Virus record (IMG/VR): IMGVR_UViG_3300047554_000378
Location: 1-30,126 of that record
Strand: one strand, 5' to 3'
DNA from: a virus
Length of the DNA stretch: 30,126 nucleotides
In this document: one piece after another, positions 1 to 8,104 of the stretch
Numbering within the stretch: the stretch's first letter is position 1
Layout of the letters: each line of letters begins with the position of its first letter
Translations under genes and position numbers: made by a program
The notes under the pieces: model-generated
What the model was told of the DNA's origin: nothing
What the model saw: only the letters and a program-made list of their open reading frames with translations
Database searches by the model: none

Positions 1-112
1 CCCCACTATGCTATACTTCAACCCTAAAATTTCTTGCTAGTATCTCCACTCCGCTTCCTCTTTTAACCTTAGGAGCCAAGACGATTTCGCCCCAAACTGT
101 TAGACTTCTTAC
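1..112. other. Left-edge sequence without an assignable gene
   Basis: One plus-strand frame stays open from base 3 to a TGA at 115-117 and could be the tail of a gene that starts outside the window, but nothing in its translation is recognisable. The last bases hold the -10 element listed at 101-106. I see no other supported feature. Confidence 0.3.
101..106 (+). promoter_or_regulatory. -10 element TAGACT for a leaderless start at 113
   Basis: TAGACT is followed by exactly six bases (TCTTAC) and then the ATG at 113, so the expected transcription start falls on the A of the start codon. The preceding TGT gives an extended -10 (TGnTAGACT). No good -35 is visible. The same geometry recurs at seven other starts in this window. 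Confidence 0.55.
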
Positions 113-349
113 ATGATTGACGACCAGAGAACTCCACTTCAGCGAACGCTCGAACGCCTCGAGCTTTGCCGTGAAGTCATTAAGGACGTCCACCAAGACC
201 TCGAAATCCCAGAGAACCCAGAGCACAAAGCAGACATTTACCTCTCTATAGAGGAGCTTGCACGAGAGGTTTTTCACCTCCTAAATACAGTCAACGACCA
301 CGTATGGGGGCCTCCAGAAGACCCAGACGGAGAAGACGAGGACCTCTAA
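113..349 (+). CDS. Small acidic hypothetical protein
   Basis: This 78-residue acidic protein has no motif I recognise. Its first 60 residues look helical and amphipathic, and it ends in a run of Asp/Glu (PDGEDEDL). The ATG has no Shine-Dalgarno sequence but sits six bases after a TAGACT hexamer, which fits a leaderless mRNA. It is followed 44 bases later by the large secreted coiled-coil protein gene on the same strand. Function unknown. Confidence 0.6.
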   Translation: MIDDQRTPLQRTLERLELCREVIKDVHQDLEIPENPEHKADIYLSIEELAREVFHLLNTVNDHVWGPPEDPDGEDEDL

Positions 350-355
350 ATCCCT

Positions 356-361
356 TACAAT
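356..361 (+). promoter_or_regulatory. Possible -10 element TACAAT before the coiled-coil protein gene
   Basis: TACAAT lies 32 bases before the ATG at 394, between the two genes. No convincing -35 is present. A clear Shine-Dalgarno (AGGAG, 384-388) precedes the start, so unlike its neighbour this gene would be translated from a leadered mRNA. Confidence 0.3.
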
Positions 362-393
362 AGAAGAGGGAGAGCTTTCCACCAGGAGCTCAA

Positions 394-3192
394 ATGTCTT
401 TCAAGTACAAAAAAGGACCGCTGTTTTTCACAACGGCCCTAATTTTTGCTACGCCTATTTGTATAGCGCAAGCAGCACTGCTTCCTAGCGGCGCTTCTTA
501 CGGATTGCCTGTCTCAACGAAACAACAAACGCATACGCAAAAGCAAGCACTACAGGCGTTGCTACGCCCAGCAGGTAGCTTCCTAAGTCAAAACCCTCAA
601 ACGATACAGTCATCTTCAATTCCTTCTTTAGCGGATATTACAAGTCTAGAGGATGCAATCGAAAATGTCAAGGACACACTTCTAACTCTTAGTAAGAAGT
701 CTCCATCTGACCCAGCTAACGCCGAAATCATCCAATCTCAAATTCAGACAGCCCAAAGCAGACTCAGTCTTCTGACCTCTAAGCTCTCCGAACTTAAGAC
801 CGAGTACACCAACTACGTAAAAGCCGAAGCCGCTCTTAACGCAGTACTAAAGAAGTACCAGCAGGCACAGCAAACGGAAAGCTCACTCACTCAAGTTAAG
901 ACCGTTGCCCAGACTTCCTACGAACTAGCGGTTCAGGCTCTAGAAGCAGCCAAGACGGAAGTTACTAGGCTCACGCTCCTACGCGACACTGCCCTTGCAG
1001 AGAAGAACGCTGCCCTACTAGAAGCACAGACAGCAATCAACAACCTTACTGACGCCGAGGCTGCCTTACTCACAGCCCAGTCAGATTACAACCTTGCGCT
1101 CGAGACTAGACAAACAGCTCAAAATGTTCTAAACACAAAGCAGGAACTTCTCACTAACAAAGCAAACTCCCGTGACGCGGCCGTACAGGCTCAAATACAG
1201 GCAAATTCCAACTTTGAATTAGCGTATGAAGCTCTCGACCAAGCACAAACTAATTACGACACCCTGCTGATTCCAGACCCTACGTGGACAATACCTACTC
1301 AACTTGTTCAGCACACTAGACAAGTAGCCAACACCAGACTTGTTCCATACACCGAACTAGTTCAGCGCACGGGCTACGTCTTCAACGAGTCATCCAACAT
1401 TCTTCCGCCACTGTCCGCGACTCAGTGGACAGGCGCAGGCACGGGCTTTCAAGGCTCACAGCCATCAATCAACGAGGGCATTCTCAAGTTCTCTTACATG
1501 AACCAAACGGTTACCTATCAGACCAACGCAAACCTATCAGGCACATTAACCCTAACGGTTGACGTCAAAAACCTAGACCAGAACCGTAACCAGCAGGATA
1601 CCTACGAACTTCGTCTAACAACTTACGACGCATGGGGCAACGTTAATGGCGAGGCGTATTACTACGGAAACAACTGGCACGACTGGAACACGAAAACAGT
1701 AGAAGTCACCCCATCATCTCAAGTGGCTTCATACAAAGTTGACCTGACAGGTTTCGACGCAGGTTACTGGTACGGAACTTATGGACCAGAAATGCGTAAC
1801 CCAAGACTGTCTGGCTACGTAACAACCGAGGTAACTTACTTCGAGGAAGTCACCACTCTTGTTGAAGAGACCTTCTTTACCGAGGAAATCTATTACACCG
1901 AAGAGCCAGTTCTATCTCAGGGAACCATCCAAGTTCAGATTAATGAAGGTGGTCAGGCAACATTTACCGCCCCTCAAGGCGCAGTCTTTGTTTCCAGCAA
2001 CCTACGCTACGAAGCTAAGGACCGCCCTGAGTGCGGCGCAAACATTCAACCAAGTGTCAACGGACTCAACCAAGTAACCATACAAGCACTCAACTCAGTC
2101 TGGGGTGACCCTTGTGGTGGATGGTACAAGCACGTAACTGGAACACTCTCCTACCTAGGTCAACCAACTGCTCCACTAATCAATAACCCAGCATTGCTGC
2201 CAGCATTGCAGCAAGCACAGGAAGAGTATGACGCTGCCCTTGACGCTCTTAATACTGCCGAGGATGATATCGCGTCAGCCCAAGCAGCCTACGAAGCAGC
2301 AAGCGCACAGGAGCAAGAAGCACAGTCAGCACTAGAAGTAGCGGTTGAAGACCTAGCGGTTGCAACATCTGTACTCGACGCAGCAACTTCTACTAAGAGC
2401 AGCGCCGAAGCAACTAAGACTTCTAAAGAAGAAACGCTCACACGTAAAACCAGCGCCTTCACAACTTCACAACAAGAGTTAGATGTTGCAGCTGCAGACT
2501 TAACAAGCAAATCAACAACCGAAGCTACCACTAAGACCGAACTAGAAACTGCCACTTCCAACCTAGAAGCAGCACAGGTTACAACAACTACCACCTTCAC
2601 AGAGAGCACTGTTGCCGAGAGCACACTACTTGCGTCTAGCAAAACGCTTGCGAGTGTCTTTACCGAAACTGCCAAAGAGCCTCTGCCCGACTTAACTCCA
2701 ACCGAGCAACTTCTCATTAAGCCAGCTCCGCCAGTTGTAGAAGAAGAAGGCTCGAAGGAAATCCCTAAGGACCTTTCTGCCGAGAACCTTATGGAAGTTG
2801 ACCTCAACAAAGTAGACCCAACTGAACTTACAGAGGAGCAGGCAGAACAACTAGTTGAAGCCGCTCTCGAAACATTCGAAACTGCCGAGCAAGGTTCCGC
2901 CGAGTATGAGCAAGCTCTTGATGCTCTCTATCTCGCTGCCGAGCAAGACGACATTGTTCTAGACGAAGCTCTAGCAGCCATCCCTGGTCTTGCTGGCGCA
3001 GTAGAGGTTCTGAACTTCCTTGGCAACGCTGGTGCTGACATGTCTCCAAAGGTTCGTGAGCAGTCAGAGAAAGTCGTTGTAACAGCAGTGGTTGCAGCTG
3101 GTGTAGCGGTTCAGGCAGCAGCAGGTGCTGCTACAAGTGCAGCCGTCTCGTCTTCCGCTCCTTCAGGCGGTTCAAGAAGAATAGGAAAGTAA
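394..3192 (+). CDS. Large secreted coiled-coil protein with central beta domain
   Basis: This 932-residue protein begins with a Sec-type signal peptide: basic residues, a hydrophobic stretch over about residues 9-25, and an AQA|A cleavage site near residue 27. Residues about 70-290 and 600-790 are Ala/Gln/Glu/Thr-rich long helices, almost certainly coiled coils. Between them, about 297-595, is a Tyr/Trp/Thr-rich beta region that may be a jelly roll or carbohydrate-binding fold. The last 40 residues are Ala/Val-rich and hydrophobic before a basic tip (RRIGK), which could anchor in or cross a membrane. A clear AGGAG site precedes the ATG. It overlaps the next gene, for a small membrane protein, by one base and heads the cluster that ends with the endolysin. 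Possible roles are a spanin-like envelope bridge, superinfection exclusion or a surface adhesin; I do not recognise the family. Confidence 0.75.
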   Translation: MSFKYKKGPLFFTTALIFATPICIAQAALLPSGASYGLPVSTKQQTHTQKQALQALLRPAGSFLSQNPQTIQSSSIPSLADITSLEDAIENVKDTLLTLSKKSPSDPANAEIIQSQIQTAQSRLSLLTSKLSELKTEYTNYVKAEAALNAVLKKYQQAQQTESSLTQVKTVAQTSYELAVQALEAAKTEVTRLTLLRDTALAEKNAALLEAQTAINNLTDAEAALLTAQSDYNLALETRQTAQNVLNTKQELLTNKANSRDAAVQAQIQANSNFELAYEALDQAQTNYDTLLIPDPTWTIPTQLVQHTRQVANTRLVPYTELVQRTGYVFNESSNILPPLSATQWTGAGTGFQGSQPSINEGILKFSYMNQTVTYQTNANLSGTLTLTVDVKNLDQNRNQQDTYELRLTTYDAWGNVNGEAYYYGNNWHDWNTKTVEVTPSSQVASYKVDLTGFDAGYWYGTYGPEMRNPRLSGYVTTEVTYFEEVTTLVEETFFTEEIYYTEEPVLSQGTIQVQINEGGQATFTAPQGAVFVSSNLRYEAKDRPECGANIQPSVNGLNQVTIQALNSVWGDPCGGWYKHVTGTLSYLGQPTAPLINNPALLPALQQAQEEYDAALDALNTAEDDIASAQAAYEAASAQEQEAQSALEVAVEDLAVATSVLDAATSTKSSAEATKTSKEETLTRKTSAFTTSQQELDVAAADLTSKSTTEATTKTELETATSNLEAAQVTTTTTFTESTVAESTLLASSKTLASVFTETAKEPLPDLTPTEQLLIKPAPPVVEEEGSKEIPKDLSAENLMEVDLNKVDPTELTEEQAEQLVEAALETFETAEQGSAEYEQALDALYLAAEQDDIVLDEALAAIPGLAGAVEVLNFLGNAGADMSPKVREQSEKVVVTAVVAAGVAVQAAAGAATSAAVSSSAPSGGSRRIGK

Positions 3193-3422
3193 TGAAAGAA
3201 AAAACCATGCTCATCCTTGCATCAGGAGTGATGATAGCAATTCTGTTTGCCATCGTTGGCGACTATGTAGTAGCAGCAATCGAAACACAAACAACTGGAG
3301 AACCTGTAGAGGTTTCGTCAGATGTTATGACCCTAGTTCAAACAGCCCTCGGTGGAATCATTGGTATTCTCGGTGGCTACTTTGGTGCAAAAGCACAAAT
3401 GAATAAGAAAGAAGAAGAGTAA
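3192..3422 (+). CDS. Small two-helix membrane protein, holin candidate
   Basis: The 76-residue product has a hydrophobic segment at about residues 6-28 and a second, Gly/Leu/Ile-rich, at about 47-66, then a charged tail (KKEEE). Two membrane helices, small size and a place upstream of a peptidoglycan hydrolase suit a holin, but sequence alone cannot prove pore formation. Its ATG overlaps the upstream stop as TAATG, and its own stop overlaps the next ATG the same way, so translation is likely coupled. Confidence 0.65.
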   Translation: MKEKTMLILASGVMIAILFAIVGDYVVAAIETQTTGEPVEVSSDVMTLVQTALGGIIGILGGYFGAKAQMNKKEEE

Positions 3423-3607
3423 TGAAGAAGTTCCTAGTAGGTCTTTTCAAAGACATCATCGACCAGGCGTGGACACTCCTAGGTATGGCTGTTGCTTGGC
3501 TTGTACTAGAAGGCTCTGCCAAAGAGTTGACTGGAAACCTAATCCTAATCACACTCGCAATTTGGGTTCTCACCTACCCACTACGCCGCGAGAAGGATGA
3601 CGAGTAA
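3422..3607 (+). CDS. Small membrane protein, second holin or antiholin candidate
   Basis: This 61-residue protein has two hydrophobic stretches, about residues 14-30 and 38-53, and a charged C-terminus (RREKDDE). It is embedded by TAATG overlaps between another small membrane protein and a basic protein. Paired small membrane proteins before an endolysin often act as holin and antiholin; which is which cannot be decided here. Confidence 0.6.
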   Translation: MKKFLVGLFKDIIDQAWTLLGMAVAWLVLEGSAKELTGNLILITLAIWVLTYPLRREKDDE

Positions 3608-3825
3608 TGCTAAAGCGTTTCAAGCTCTACCTACAGTTTCGTAAGGAAGTTGACCGCGTTGCTCTCAAGAAGGAAGCAGTGGCTTGGACCAAGGCTTACT
3701 TTAAGAAGCGCAGGATTCCTAACTGGACAGCAGAGTACCAGAACACTTTTGCAATCCATGTTCAGAAGTACATGGCAGCCTACATCCACACCTACGCCAA
3801 AATCAAACTGAACCAAGAGCGGTAA
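3607..3825 (+). CDS. Small basic hypothetical protein
   Basis: The 72-residue, Lys/Arg/Tyr-rich product looks mostly helical and has no membrane segment or motif I recognise. It starts in a TAATG overlap with the preceding membrane-protein gene, so it belongs to the same translation unit. Its TAA stop doubles as the first bases of a TAAAAT -10 hexamer for the next gene. Confidence 0.6.
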   Translation: MLKRFKLYLQFRKEVDRVALKKEAVAWTKAYFKKRRIPNWTAEYQNTFAIHVQKYMAAYIHTYAKIKLNQER

Positions 3826-3828
3826 AAT
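3823..3828 (+). promoter_or_regulatory. -10 element TAAAAT for a leaderless start at 3835
   Basis: TAAAAT, then six bases (ATACCT), then the ATG at 3835. The hexamer reuses the stop codon of the upstream gene. There is no Shine-Dalgarno before this ATG, which supports a leaderless transcript starting the DUF6321-like and endolysin pair. Confidence 0.5.
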
Positions 3829-3834
3829 ATACCT

Positions 3835-4959
3835 ATGTCTGATGAGAATTTGGTACCCGAAGAGCGTGACTTAGCGAACGCTCTAATTACCATTGCCGAA
3901 AAGTATGGCAAGTTCAACGAGGACCAAACAGGCATCTGGGCTGATTATCATGAGCCAGAAGATAACCCTTACGCCGAGATGGGCGTTAAGTGTGGCAACT
4001 GCGTTCTATACCGCGGTGGCGAAGAGTGTGCTGTTGTTGCTTTTAAGGTTGACCCAAACGGTTACTGCCGTTTTGCGGTTCTACCTGATGGCACGGTTGA
4101 CCCAAGCAAAGCACCTGAAGGCAAGACTCCTGGCAACCACGAAGTCCTAACTGCCACTGCAGGTTCTAAACCAGCTCCTAAGAAGGACCAGATTAAGGGT
4201 TCAGACAAGAACAAAAAGGGTTCTGCTGATACTGGTAAGGGCGTCGACTTCACCGAGGCAATCATCACCGCCCTTGAGAAGAAGGTTACAGAACACAATA
4301 AGAAGGCTCCAGCTGGACGCAAGGTTACTCTTGCTAAGTTGAAGGCTGTCTATCGTCGCGGCGCAGGTGCGTTCTCAACTTCTCACCGCCCAGACCAGAA
4401 CCGAAACTCGTGGGCAATGGCTCGCGTTAATGCGTTCTTGAAGCTTGTTAAGTCTGGTAAGCCAACCAACCCTAAGTACACTTCAGACAACGACCTGCTT
4501 CCAAGAATGCACCCGCGCTCCAGCGAAGCTTCTAACTTCTCACCACTAATCGCATCTCTTGTTGCAGCTGCAAACACCGAAGAGTGTCCACCTGCAACTC
4601 AAGACATTGTTCTTAATATTGAAAATCGCCAGAACGCCATCGACAATGTTGGCTATGGCCCACTAAACCCAGACGAACCAAACGAAGAGTTCTGGCAAGA
4701 GAAGGCTGACCGCTGGAAGACAACTCCAGTAGAAGCAAGCAAGAGCATCTGTGGCAACTGCGTCTTCTTTGTTAGAACCCCTAGCATGCTTGACTGCATC
4801 TCTAGCGGTATCGAAGAAGGCGGTTCTGGAGAACAAAACGCTTGGGACGCAATCGACCAAGCAGAACTAGGTTTCTGTGAAGCACTCGACTTCAAGTGTG
4901 CTGCTTCTAGAACATGTAACGCATGGGCTGCTGGTGGCCCCATAACAGAGGAAAAGTAA
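3835..4959 (+). CDS. Cysteine-rich protein with DUF6321-like domain
   Basis: The 374-residue product has three parts. The N-terminal part (to about residue 85) carries a CGNC pair and two further cysteines ending in GYCRF. The middle (about 137-222) matches the pattern I associate with phage DUF6321 proteins: a helix, then RRGAGAFSTSHRP and NSWAMARVNAFL. The C-terminal part repeats the CGNC motif near residue 306 and adds four more cysteines. The paired cysteine groups suggest duplicated metal or Fe-S sites. Related domains occur in structural or head-associated proteins of environmental phages, but a lysis or packaging role cannot be excluded. It overlaps the endolysin gene by one base (TAATG) and has its own leaderless-type promoter. 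Confidence 0.6.
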   Translation: MSDENLVPEERDLANALITIAEKYGKFNEDQTGIWADYHEPEDNPYAEMGVKCGNCVLYRGGEECAVVAFKVDPNGYCRFAVLPDGTVDPSKAPEGKTPGNHEVLTATAGSKPAPKKDQIKGSDKNKKGSADTGKGVDFTEAIITALEKKVTEHNKKAPAGRKVTLAKLKAVYRRGAGAFSTSHRPDQNRNSWAMARVNAFLKLVKSGKPTNPKYTSDNDLLPRMHPRSSEASNFSPLIASLVAAANTEECPPATQDIVLNIENRQNAIDNVGYGPLNPDEPNEEFWQEKADRWKTTPVEASKSICGNCVFFVRTPSMLDCISSGIEEGGSGEQNAWDAIDQAELGFCEALDFKCAASRTCNAWAAGGPITEEK

Positions 4960-6077
4960 TGGCAAAAACACAATGGCCGATTGACGGCACGTTTGGTAAG
5001 ACGTACAAGATTACTAGCGCCTACGGATGGCGCAAAGACCCACTAGGTCGCGCTGACAAGAAGCACCACAATGGCGTTGACCTATGGGGAGCAGCAGAGA
5101 CTATCTACATCGAGGCTTTCCACGATGGCGTTGTTCTACACGCAGGTCCAAGCTCACGCAAGAAGGCTGACGGTTCGGTTGGTGGCTTCGGCTACTACGT
5201 AGTTCTTCAGCACAAGATTGATGGCAAGTTCTACACAAGCGCCTACGCTCACATGAAGCAGGGAACGCTAAAGGTTAAGAAGGGTCAGAAAGTAACAGCA
5301 GGCACAGTTCTTGGTGTCATGGGAACTACTGGCGACTCGACTGGTAAGCACCTCCACTGGGAGATTTGGATTGGTAAGACTCACGGATGGTCGGACAATG
5401 GTAAGGGCTTCGTTGACCCAATCGAGTTCACCAAGGCAATCATTCTCCGCGACCGCGCTCTAGCAGCAGGTGTTCAGGCAACCGCCCCAGACGCTCCAGT
5501 TGCGCCAGCTCCAGTCCACGAAGCACCTAAGAAAGTTGCAGCCCCTAAGGCTGTAGCCGCTCCTGCTACCCCTGCTGCTAAGGCACCAGCTGCCAAAGCT
5601 CCTGCAGCAAAAGCAGCCCCTGTAAAGTCTGTTTACGCAGAGCCATTCCCTGCAAAGCAGCGTGGTGACCTATTCGGAAACCTAGCTCCTTATCGCAACG
5701 GACGTCCTCACCGCGGACAGGACTGGAGTCCAGCTGAGCTATCTCCAATCAAGTCCATCTGCGCTGGCAAGGTTCACAACGTATTCTGGACCGATGTTCT
5801 AGGCTGGGTTATCGAAGTCTGGGAGCCAATCGAGAAGGTCTTCATCCAGTACGCTCACGTTGCCCCTAAGACTGCCACAGTTAAGAAGGGCGACATCATC
5901 AAGCTTGGTCAGGTTATTGGCAAGGTTGGTGGCGGTAAGAACACTAAGTCTGGTTCCGCCAGTACTGGAGCCCACCTGCACATGCAAATCTCCAAGAAAC
6001 CAAATGGTCACCTAGCTGCCTACAACCAGCTAATCGACCCACTCAAGCACATCTTGGCACACTCAGCCAAGAAGTAG
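4959..6077 (+). CDS. Endolysin with two M23 (LytM-type) peptidase domains
   Basis: This 372-residue protein contains two zinc metallopeptidase domains of the M23 family, which cut peptide crosslinks in peptidoglycan. Domain 1 (about residues 15-175) has the metal motif HNGVD (H37, D41) and HLHWE (H131, H133). Domain 2 (about 228-365) has HRGQD (H251, D255) and HLHMQ (H339, H341). Each also keeps the YAH motif. They are joined by an Ala/Pro/Lys-rich linker (about 180-225). I chose the ATG at 4959 because it overlaps the upstream stop (TAATG). There is no signal peptide, so export would need a holin; two candidates lie upstream. A virion-associated role is the alternative. Confidence 0.85.
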   Translation: MAKTQWPIDGTFGKTYKITSAYGWRKDPLGRADKKHHNGVDLWGAAETIYIEAFHDGVVLHAGPSSRKKADGSVGGFGYYVVLQHKIDGKFYTSAYAHMKQGTLKVKKGQKVTAGTVLGVMGTTGDSTGKHLHWEIWIGKTHGWSDNGKGFVDPIEFTKAIILRDRALAAGVQATAPDAPVAPAPVHEAPKKVAAPKAVAAPATPAAKAPAAKAPAAKAAPVKSVYAEPFPAKQRGDLFGNLAPYRNGRPHRGQDWSPAELSPIKSICAGKVHNVFWTDVLGWVIEVWEPIEKVFIQYAHVAPKTATVKKGDIIKLGQVIGKVGGGKNTKSGSASTGAHLHMQISKKPNGHLAAYNQLIDPLKHILAHSAKK

Positions 6078-6150
6078 GTCTAGACAAGGCATAAAGGTGC
6101 ATACTTGAGACGAGTCTCATAGCGCGTAATAAAAGCCCCTAGGAAGAAGT

Positions 6151-6190
6151 CCCTCCGCCACCAACTGACAAGGCGGGGGGATTTCTTTTT
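6151..6190 (+). terminator. Rho-independent terminator after the lysis cluster
   Basis: CCTCCGCC pairs with GGCGGGGG (8 bp, one G-U) around a short loop and is followed by ATTTCTTTTT. It ends plus-strand transcription after the endolysin gene, just at the 3' end of the opposing glycosylase gene. Confidence 0.75.
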
Positions 6191-6665
6191 AGGCTACGTG
6201 CGTCGGCCAGTAGTAGTTGCACTTCTCACAGCACGGCTCGTTGTTGCGGTCTGCAACAGCGCGAACCATGTCTACATAGTAGATAGGGTCTTTGCGGTAC
6301 AGGTTTGCTCGGTGCGTAGTTACTACGCGACCCATGGTATCCATGTTCAGGAACCACTGCGGAAGTCCATCACCCCAACGGTCGATGTTATCTAACGTCA
6401 GCGCCTTGAGGTTTGCTACGTTCTTATCAGTCTTGATGCCACGCTTGTCTGCTTCACGAACACAGGTGAATACATACTCAAGCAGAGCCTTCTCGTGACC
6501 TCTCCACATTTTGACAGCAGGGTGATTACGCCATCCAGCGTGAGGGTCGTCATTCGATAGCACCTTGAGGATTTGGTAACCCTCGAGAATCTGCTTGTTG
6601 AGACGCTTGCTGTCCAGGGCTTTTGCGGACTCCTGGAAGTCCTTGAATGGTAGAAATGTTTGCAT
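6189..6665 (-). CDS. Pyrimidine-dimer DNA glycosylase-like protein (MSMEG_6728 / Pyr_excise family)
   Basis: The 158-residue product matches the pattern of the actinobacterial MSMEG_6728 group related to T4 endonuclease V: MQTFLPF followed by the signature SAKALDSKRLNKQ near residues 13-25, then GWRNHPAVKMWRGHEKALLEY. Members are thought to cut at UV-induced pyrimidine dimers and start base-excision repair. It ends in a cysteine pair (CCEKC) not typical of T4 DenV. It is the last gene of the long minus-strand region and has its own promoter, with the start codon six bases after the -10, so its mRNA is probably leaderless. Family assignment is firm; activity is inferred. Confidence 0.8.
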   Translation of the reverse strand: MQTFLPFKDFQESAKALDSKRLNKQILEGYQILKVLSNDDPHAGWRNHPAVKMWRGHEKALLEYVFTCVREADKRGIKTDKNVANLKALTLDNIDRWGDGLPQWFLNMDTMGRVVTTHRANLYRKDPIYYVDMVRAVADRNNEPCCEKCNYYWPTHVA

Positions 6666-6671
6666 ACTCAG

Positions 6672-6701
6672 ACTGTAGCACCCCTACCTAACACTTGTCA
6701 A
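6672..6701 (-). promoter_or_regulatory. Promoter TTGACA-18-TACAGT for the glycosylase gene
   Basis: On the minus strand a consensus -35 TTGACA (6701-6696) is separated by 18 bases from TACAGT (6677-6672). The ATG at 6665 follows after exactly six bases (CTGAGT), so the predicted transcript starts at the start codon. Confidence 0.7.
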
Positions 6702-6702
6702 G

Positions 6703-6738
6703 TACAAAAAGAAAACCCCCGAACCGAAGTCCGAGGGC
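6703..6738 (-). terminator. Rho-independent terminator on the minus strand
   Basis: On the minus strand a 9-bp stem with a UUCG loop (CCCTCGGAC / GTTCGGGGG) is followed by TTTTCTTTTT. It ends transcription of the genes upstream (6839 onward) and insulates the glycosylase promoter that immediately follows. Confidence 0.8.
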
Positions 6739-6838
6739 TTTCCCACCAGTAGAAAGGAGAACAAACATAAACAACACTATGTCCATCCACTTACCAGTAT
6801 AGGTGGTTTCCATACCTGCGTCTACGAAAACACGCAGA

Positions 6839-7129
6839 TTAGTTCCGAGGGAAAGGTCCACCCTCCCCAAAGTTGTCGTCGTCATCTTCGTCGTCGTCAA
6901 CCATGGAATTAGTAATCTGAGTAATCATGTCTTGGAAAGCACTCAGGGTCTTGCTTAGGTCCTTCGACTTAATCTCGACCTCAATCAGCTCTGCCTTGTA
7001 GATAAGCTTCGCCATGCGGTAACGGTCTGCACGCGACAAATTCTTGAAGGTTGGATTCTGTAGAAGAGTAAAGCCAATCTCTGCGAGGTGACGATTCTTC
7101 TGGAGCTTACGAATCTGACGTTCGCGCAT
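6839..7129 (-). CDS. Hypothetical helical protein with acidic tail
   Basis: The 96-residue product is mostly helical, basic in its first half (RERQIRKLQKNRHL) and very acidic near the end (DDDEDDDD). It has no motif I know. A purine-rich AGGAAGAG stretch precedes the ATG, which lies inside the last codons of the DNA methyltransferase gene (23-nt overlap), so the two are probably translated from one mRNA. The 100 bases after its stop lead to the UUCG terminator. Confidence 0.6.
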   Translation of the reverse strand: MRERQIRKLQKNRHLAEIGFTLLQNPTFKNLSRADRYRMAKLIYKAELIEVEIKSKDLSKTLSAFQDMITQITNSMVDDDEDDDDNFGEGGPFPRN

Positions 7130-7937
7130 TTTTACTTCTTTCTCTTCCTATACAGCTGCCACAAGGTTTACAGCCTAGTCCACACTCTAGCGGAGGTTCA
7201 ACCGAATACCTTGCAACACAGCAATCACAGACTTCGCCTAAGCGGTCTTTGATTACGTTTACTGCTTCAATGTTAGCATCTCCAATAGCATAGCGTCTAC
7301 CTAAGCGTTTGGCAACTGCAGCGGTTGTCCCACTTCCTCCGAACGGGTCAACAACCAAATCACCCTCCCGAGTATGAACCTTGATAAAAGGCTCAATCAA
7401 CTTCTCTGGCTTTTGATTAGGGTAGCCAGTTCTCTCTGCGTTAGTGCTGTTGAACGTAATATCCCAAACAGACGCCACCTTCTTATCCCCTTGGTATTCT
7501 CCCTTTGGAGCTTTCCTCTCCACTCGTGGCACTTCGTCTTCTAGAAATAGGGGCGTCGACGATTTCGAGAAAAGCAAGATTGTGTTGTGCTTATTAGCCC
7601 ACCACTTGCGTGCAGTACGCCCTAACCCAAAGGTCCAGATAATCTCGCCATGAGGATGTAGACCCGCCTCCAGCAACGCACAATAAACTTGGTGAACTGC
7701 TCGATAGTCCAAGCACACAGCAAGTACGCCATGAATAGATAGAACGCGAACTGCTTCATCAGCAACCTCCTTCATAAGTTTAACTACGTCATCGACGGAG
7801 TCATCTCTGTACTTCTTACCAGTTGATTGAATCTTCTGGTAACGGTCCGTTCCATACGGCGGGTCCGTCCAGATTAGTTGAACAGAACCATCCTCGAGCT
7901 GACGCATAAACTCAACTGCGTCACCGTGGTAAATCAC
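7107..7937 (-). CDS. Site-specific DNA methyltransferase (N4/N6) with cysteine-rich tail
   Basis: This 276-residue enzyme has the beta-class order of amino-methyltransferase motifs: catalytic TDPPYG (D25-Y28) first and the SAM-binding DPFGGSGTT (about 197-205) near the end. It should transfer a methyl group from SAM to adenine or cytosine in DNA. No restriction partner is adjacent, so self-protection against host restriction is likely. After the fold ends (about residue 235) comes an unusual tail with seven cysteines (237, 239, 240, 252, 256, 259, 262) that looks like a zinc ribbon. The start is GTG, overlapping the stop of the preceding small membrane protein gene as GTGA. Confidence 0.88.
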   Translation of the reverse strand: MIYHGDAVEFMRQLEDGSVQLIWTDPPYGTDRYQKIQSTGKKYRDDSVDDVVKLMKEVADEAVRVLSIHGVLAVCLDYRAVHQVYCALLEAGLHPHGEIIWTFGLGRTARKWWANKHNTILLFSKSSTPLFLEDEVPRVERKAPKGEYQGDKKVASVWDITFNSTNAERTGYPNQKPEKLIEPFIKVHTREGDLVVDPFGGSGTTAAVAKRLGRRYAIGDANIEAVNVIKDRLGEVCDCCVARYSVEPPLECGLGCKPCGSCIGRERSKNARTSDS

Positions 7938-8104
7938 TCGCGTCTACCGACTAGTCCTACTACAAATAGACCAGCCACGAACACGACAGGCTGTAGCACC
8001 CACCAGAGTAGAACAGAGTCGAATACCAAAGATGCGCCAGTTGCCATCAACTCACCTGATAGCAAGCACACAAAGAACAGACCAAAGGCAGCGCGTCTAG
8101 ACAT
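7934..8104 (-). CDS. Small two-helix membrane protein
   Basis: This 56-residue product has two hydrophobic segments, about residues 6-24 and 31-51, bounded by basic residues (MSRRA at the start, GRRE at the end). The ATG overlaps the ThyX stop (TAATG) and its stop overlaps the GTG of the methyltransferase gene (GTGA), so it exactly fills the gap between them in the operon. That tight fit is the main reason to believe it. Function unknown. Confidence 0.65.
   Translation of the reverse strand: MSRRAAFGLFFVCLLSGELMATGASLVFDSVLLWWVLQPVVFVAGLFVVGLVGRRE

Noticed and set aside
2289-2810. 173-residue minus-strand frame within the coiled-coil protein gene
   Set aside because: It mirrors the repetitive codons of the plus-strand gene and is Ser/Val-rich without motifs.
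6754-6795. AAAGGAG on the plus strand followed by a short frame starting at ATG
   Set aside because: The distance to the ATG is too long and only seven codons follow before a stop.
6688-6900. Minus-strand frame with a hydrophobic stretch between two genes
   Set aside because: It would run through the UUCG terminator and end in the glycosylase promoter; the start lies inside another gene with no ribosome site. A 17 of 20 base likeness to part of the cupin gene looks accidental.
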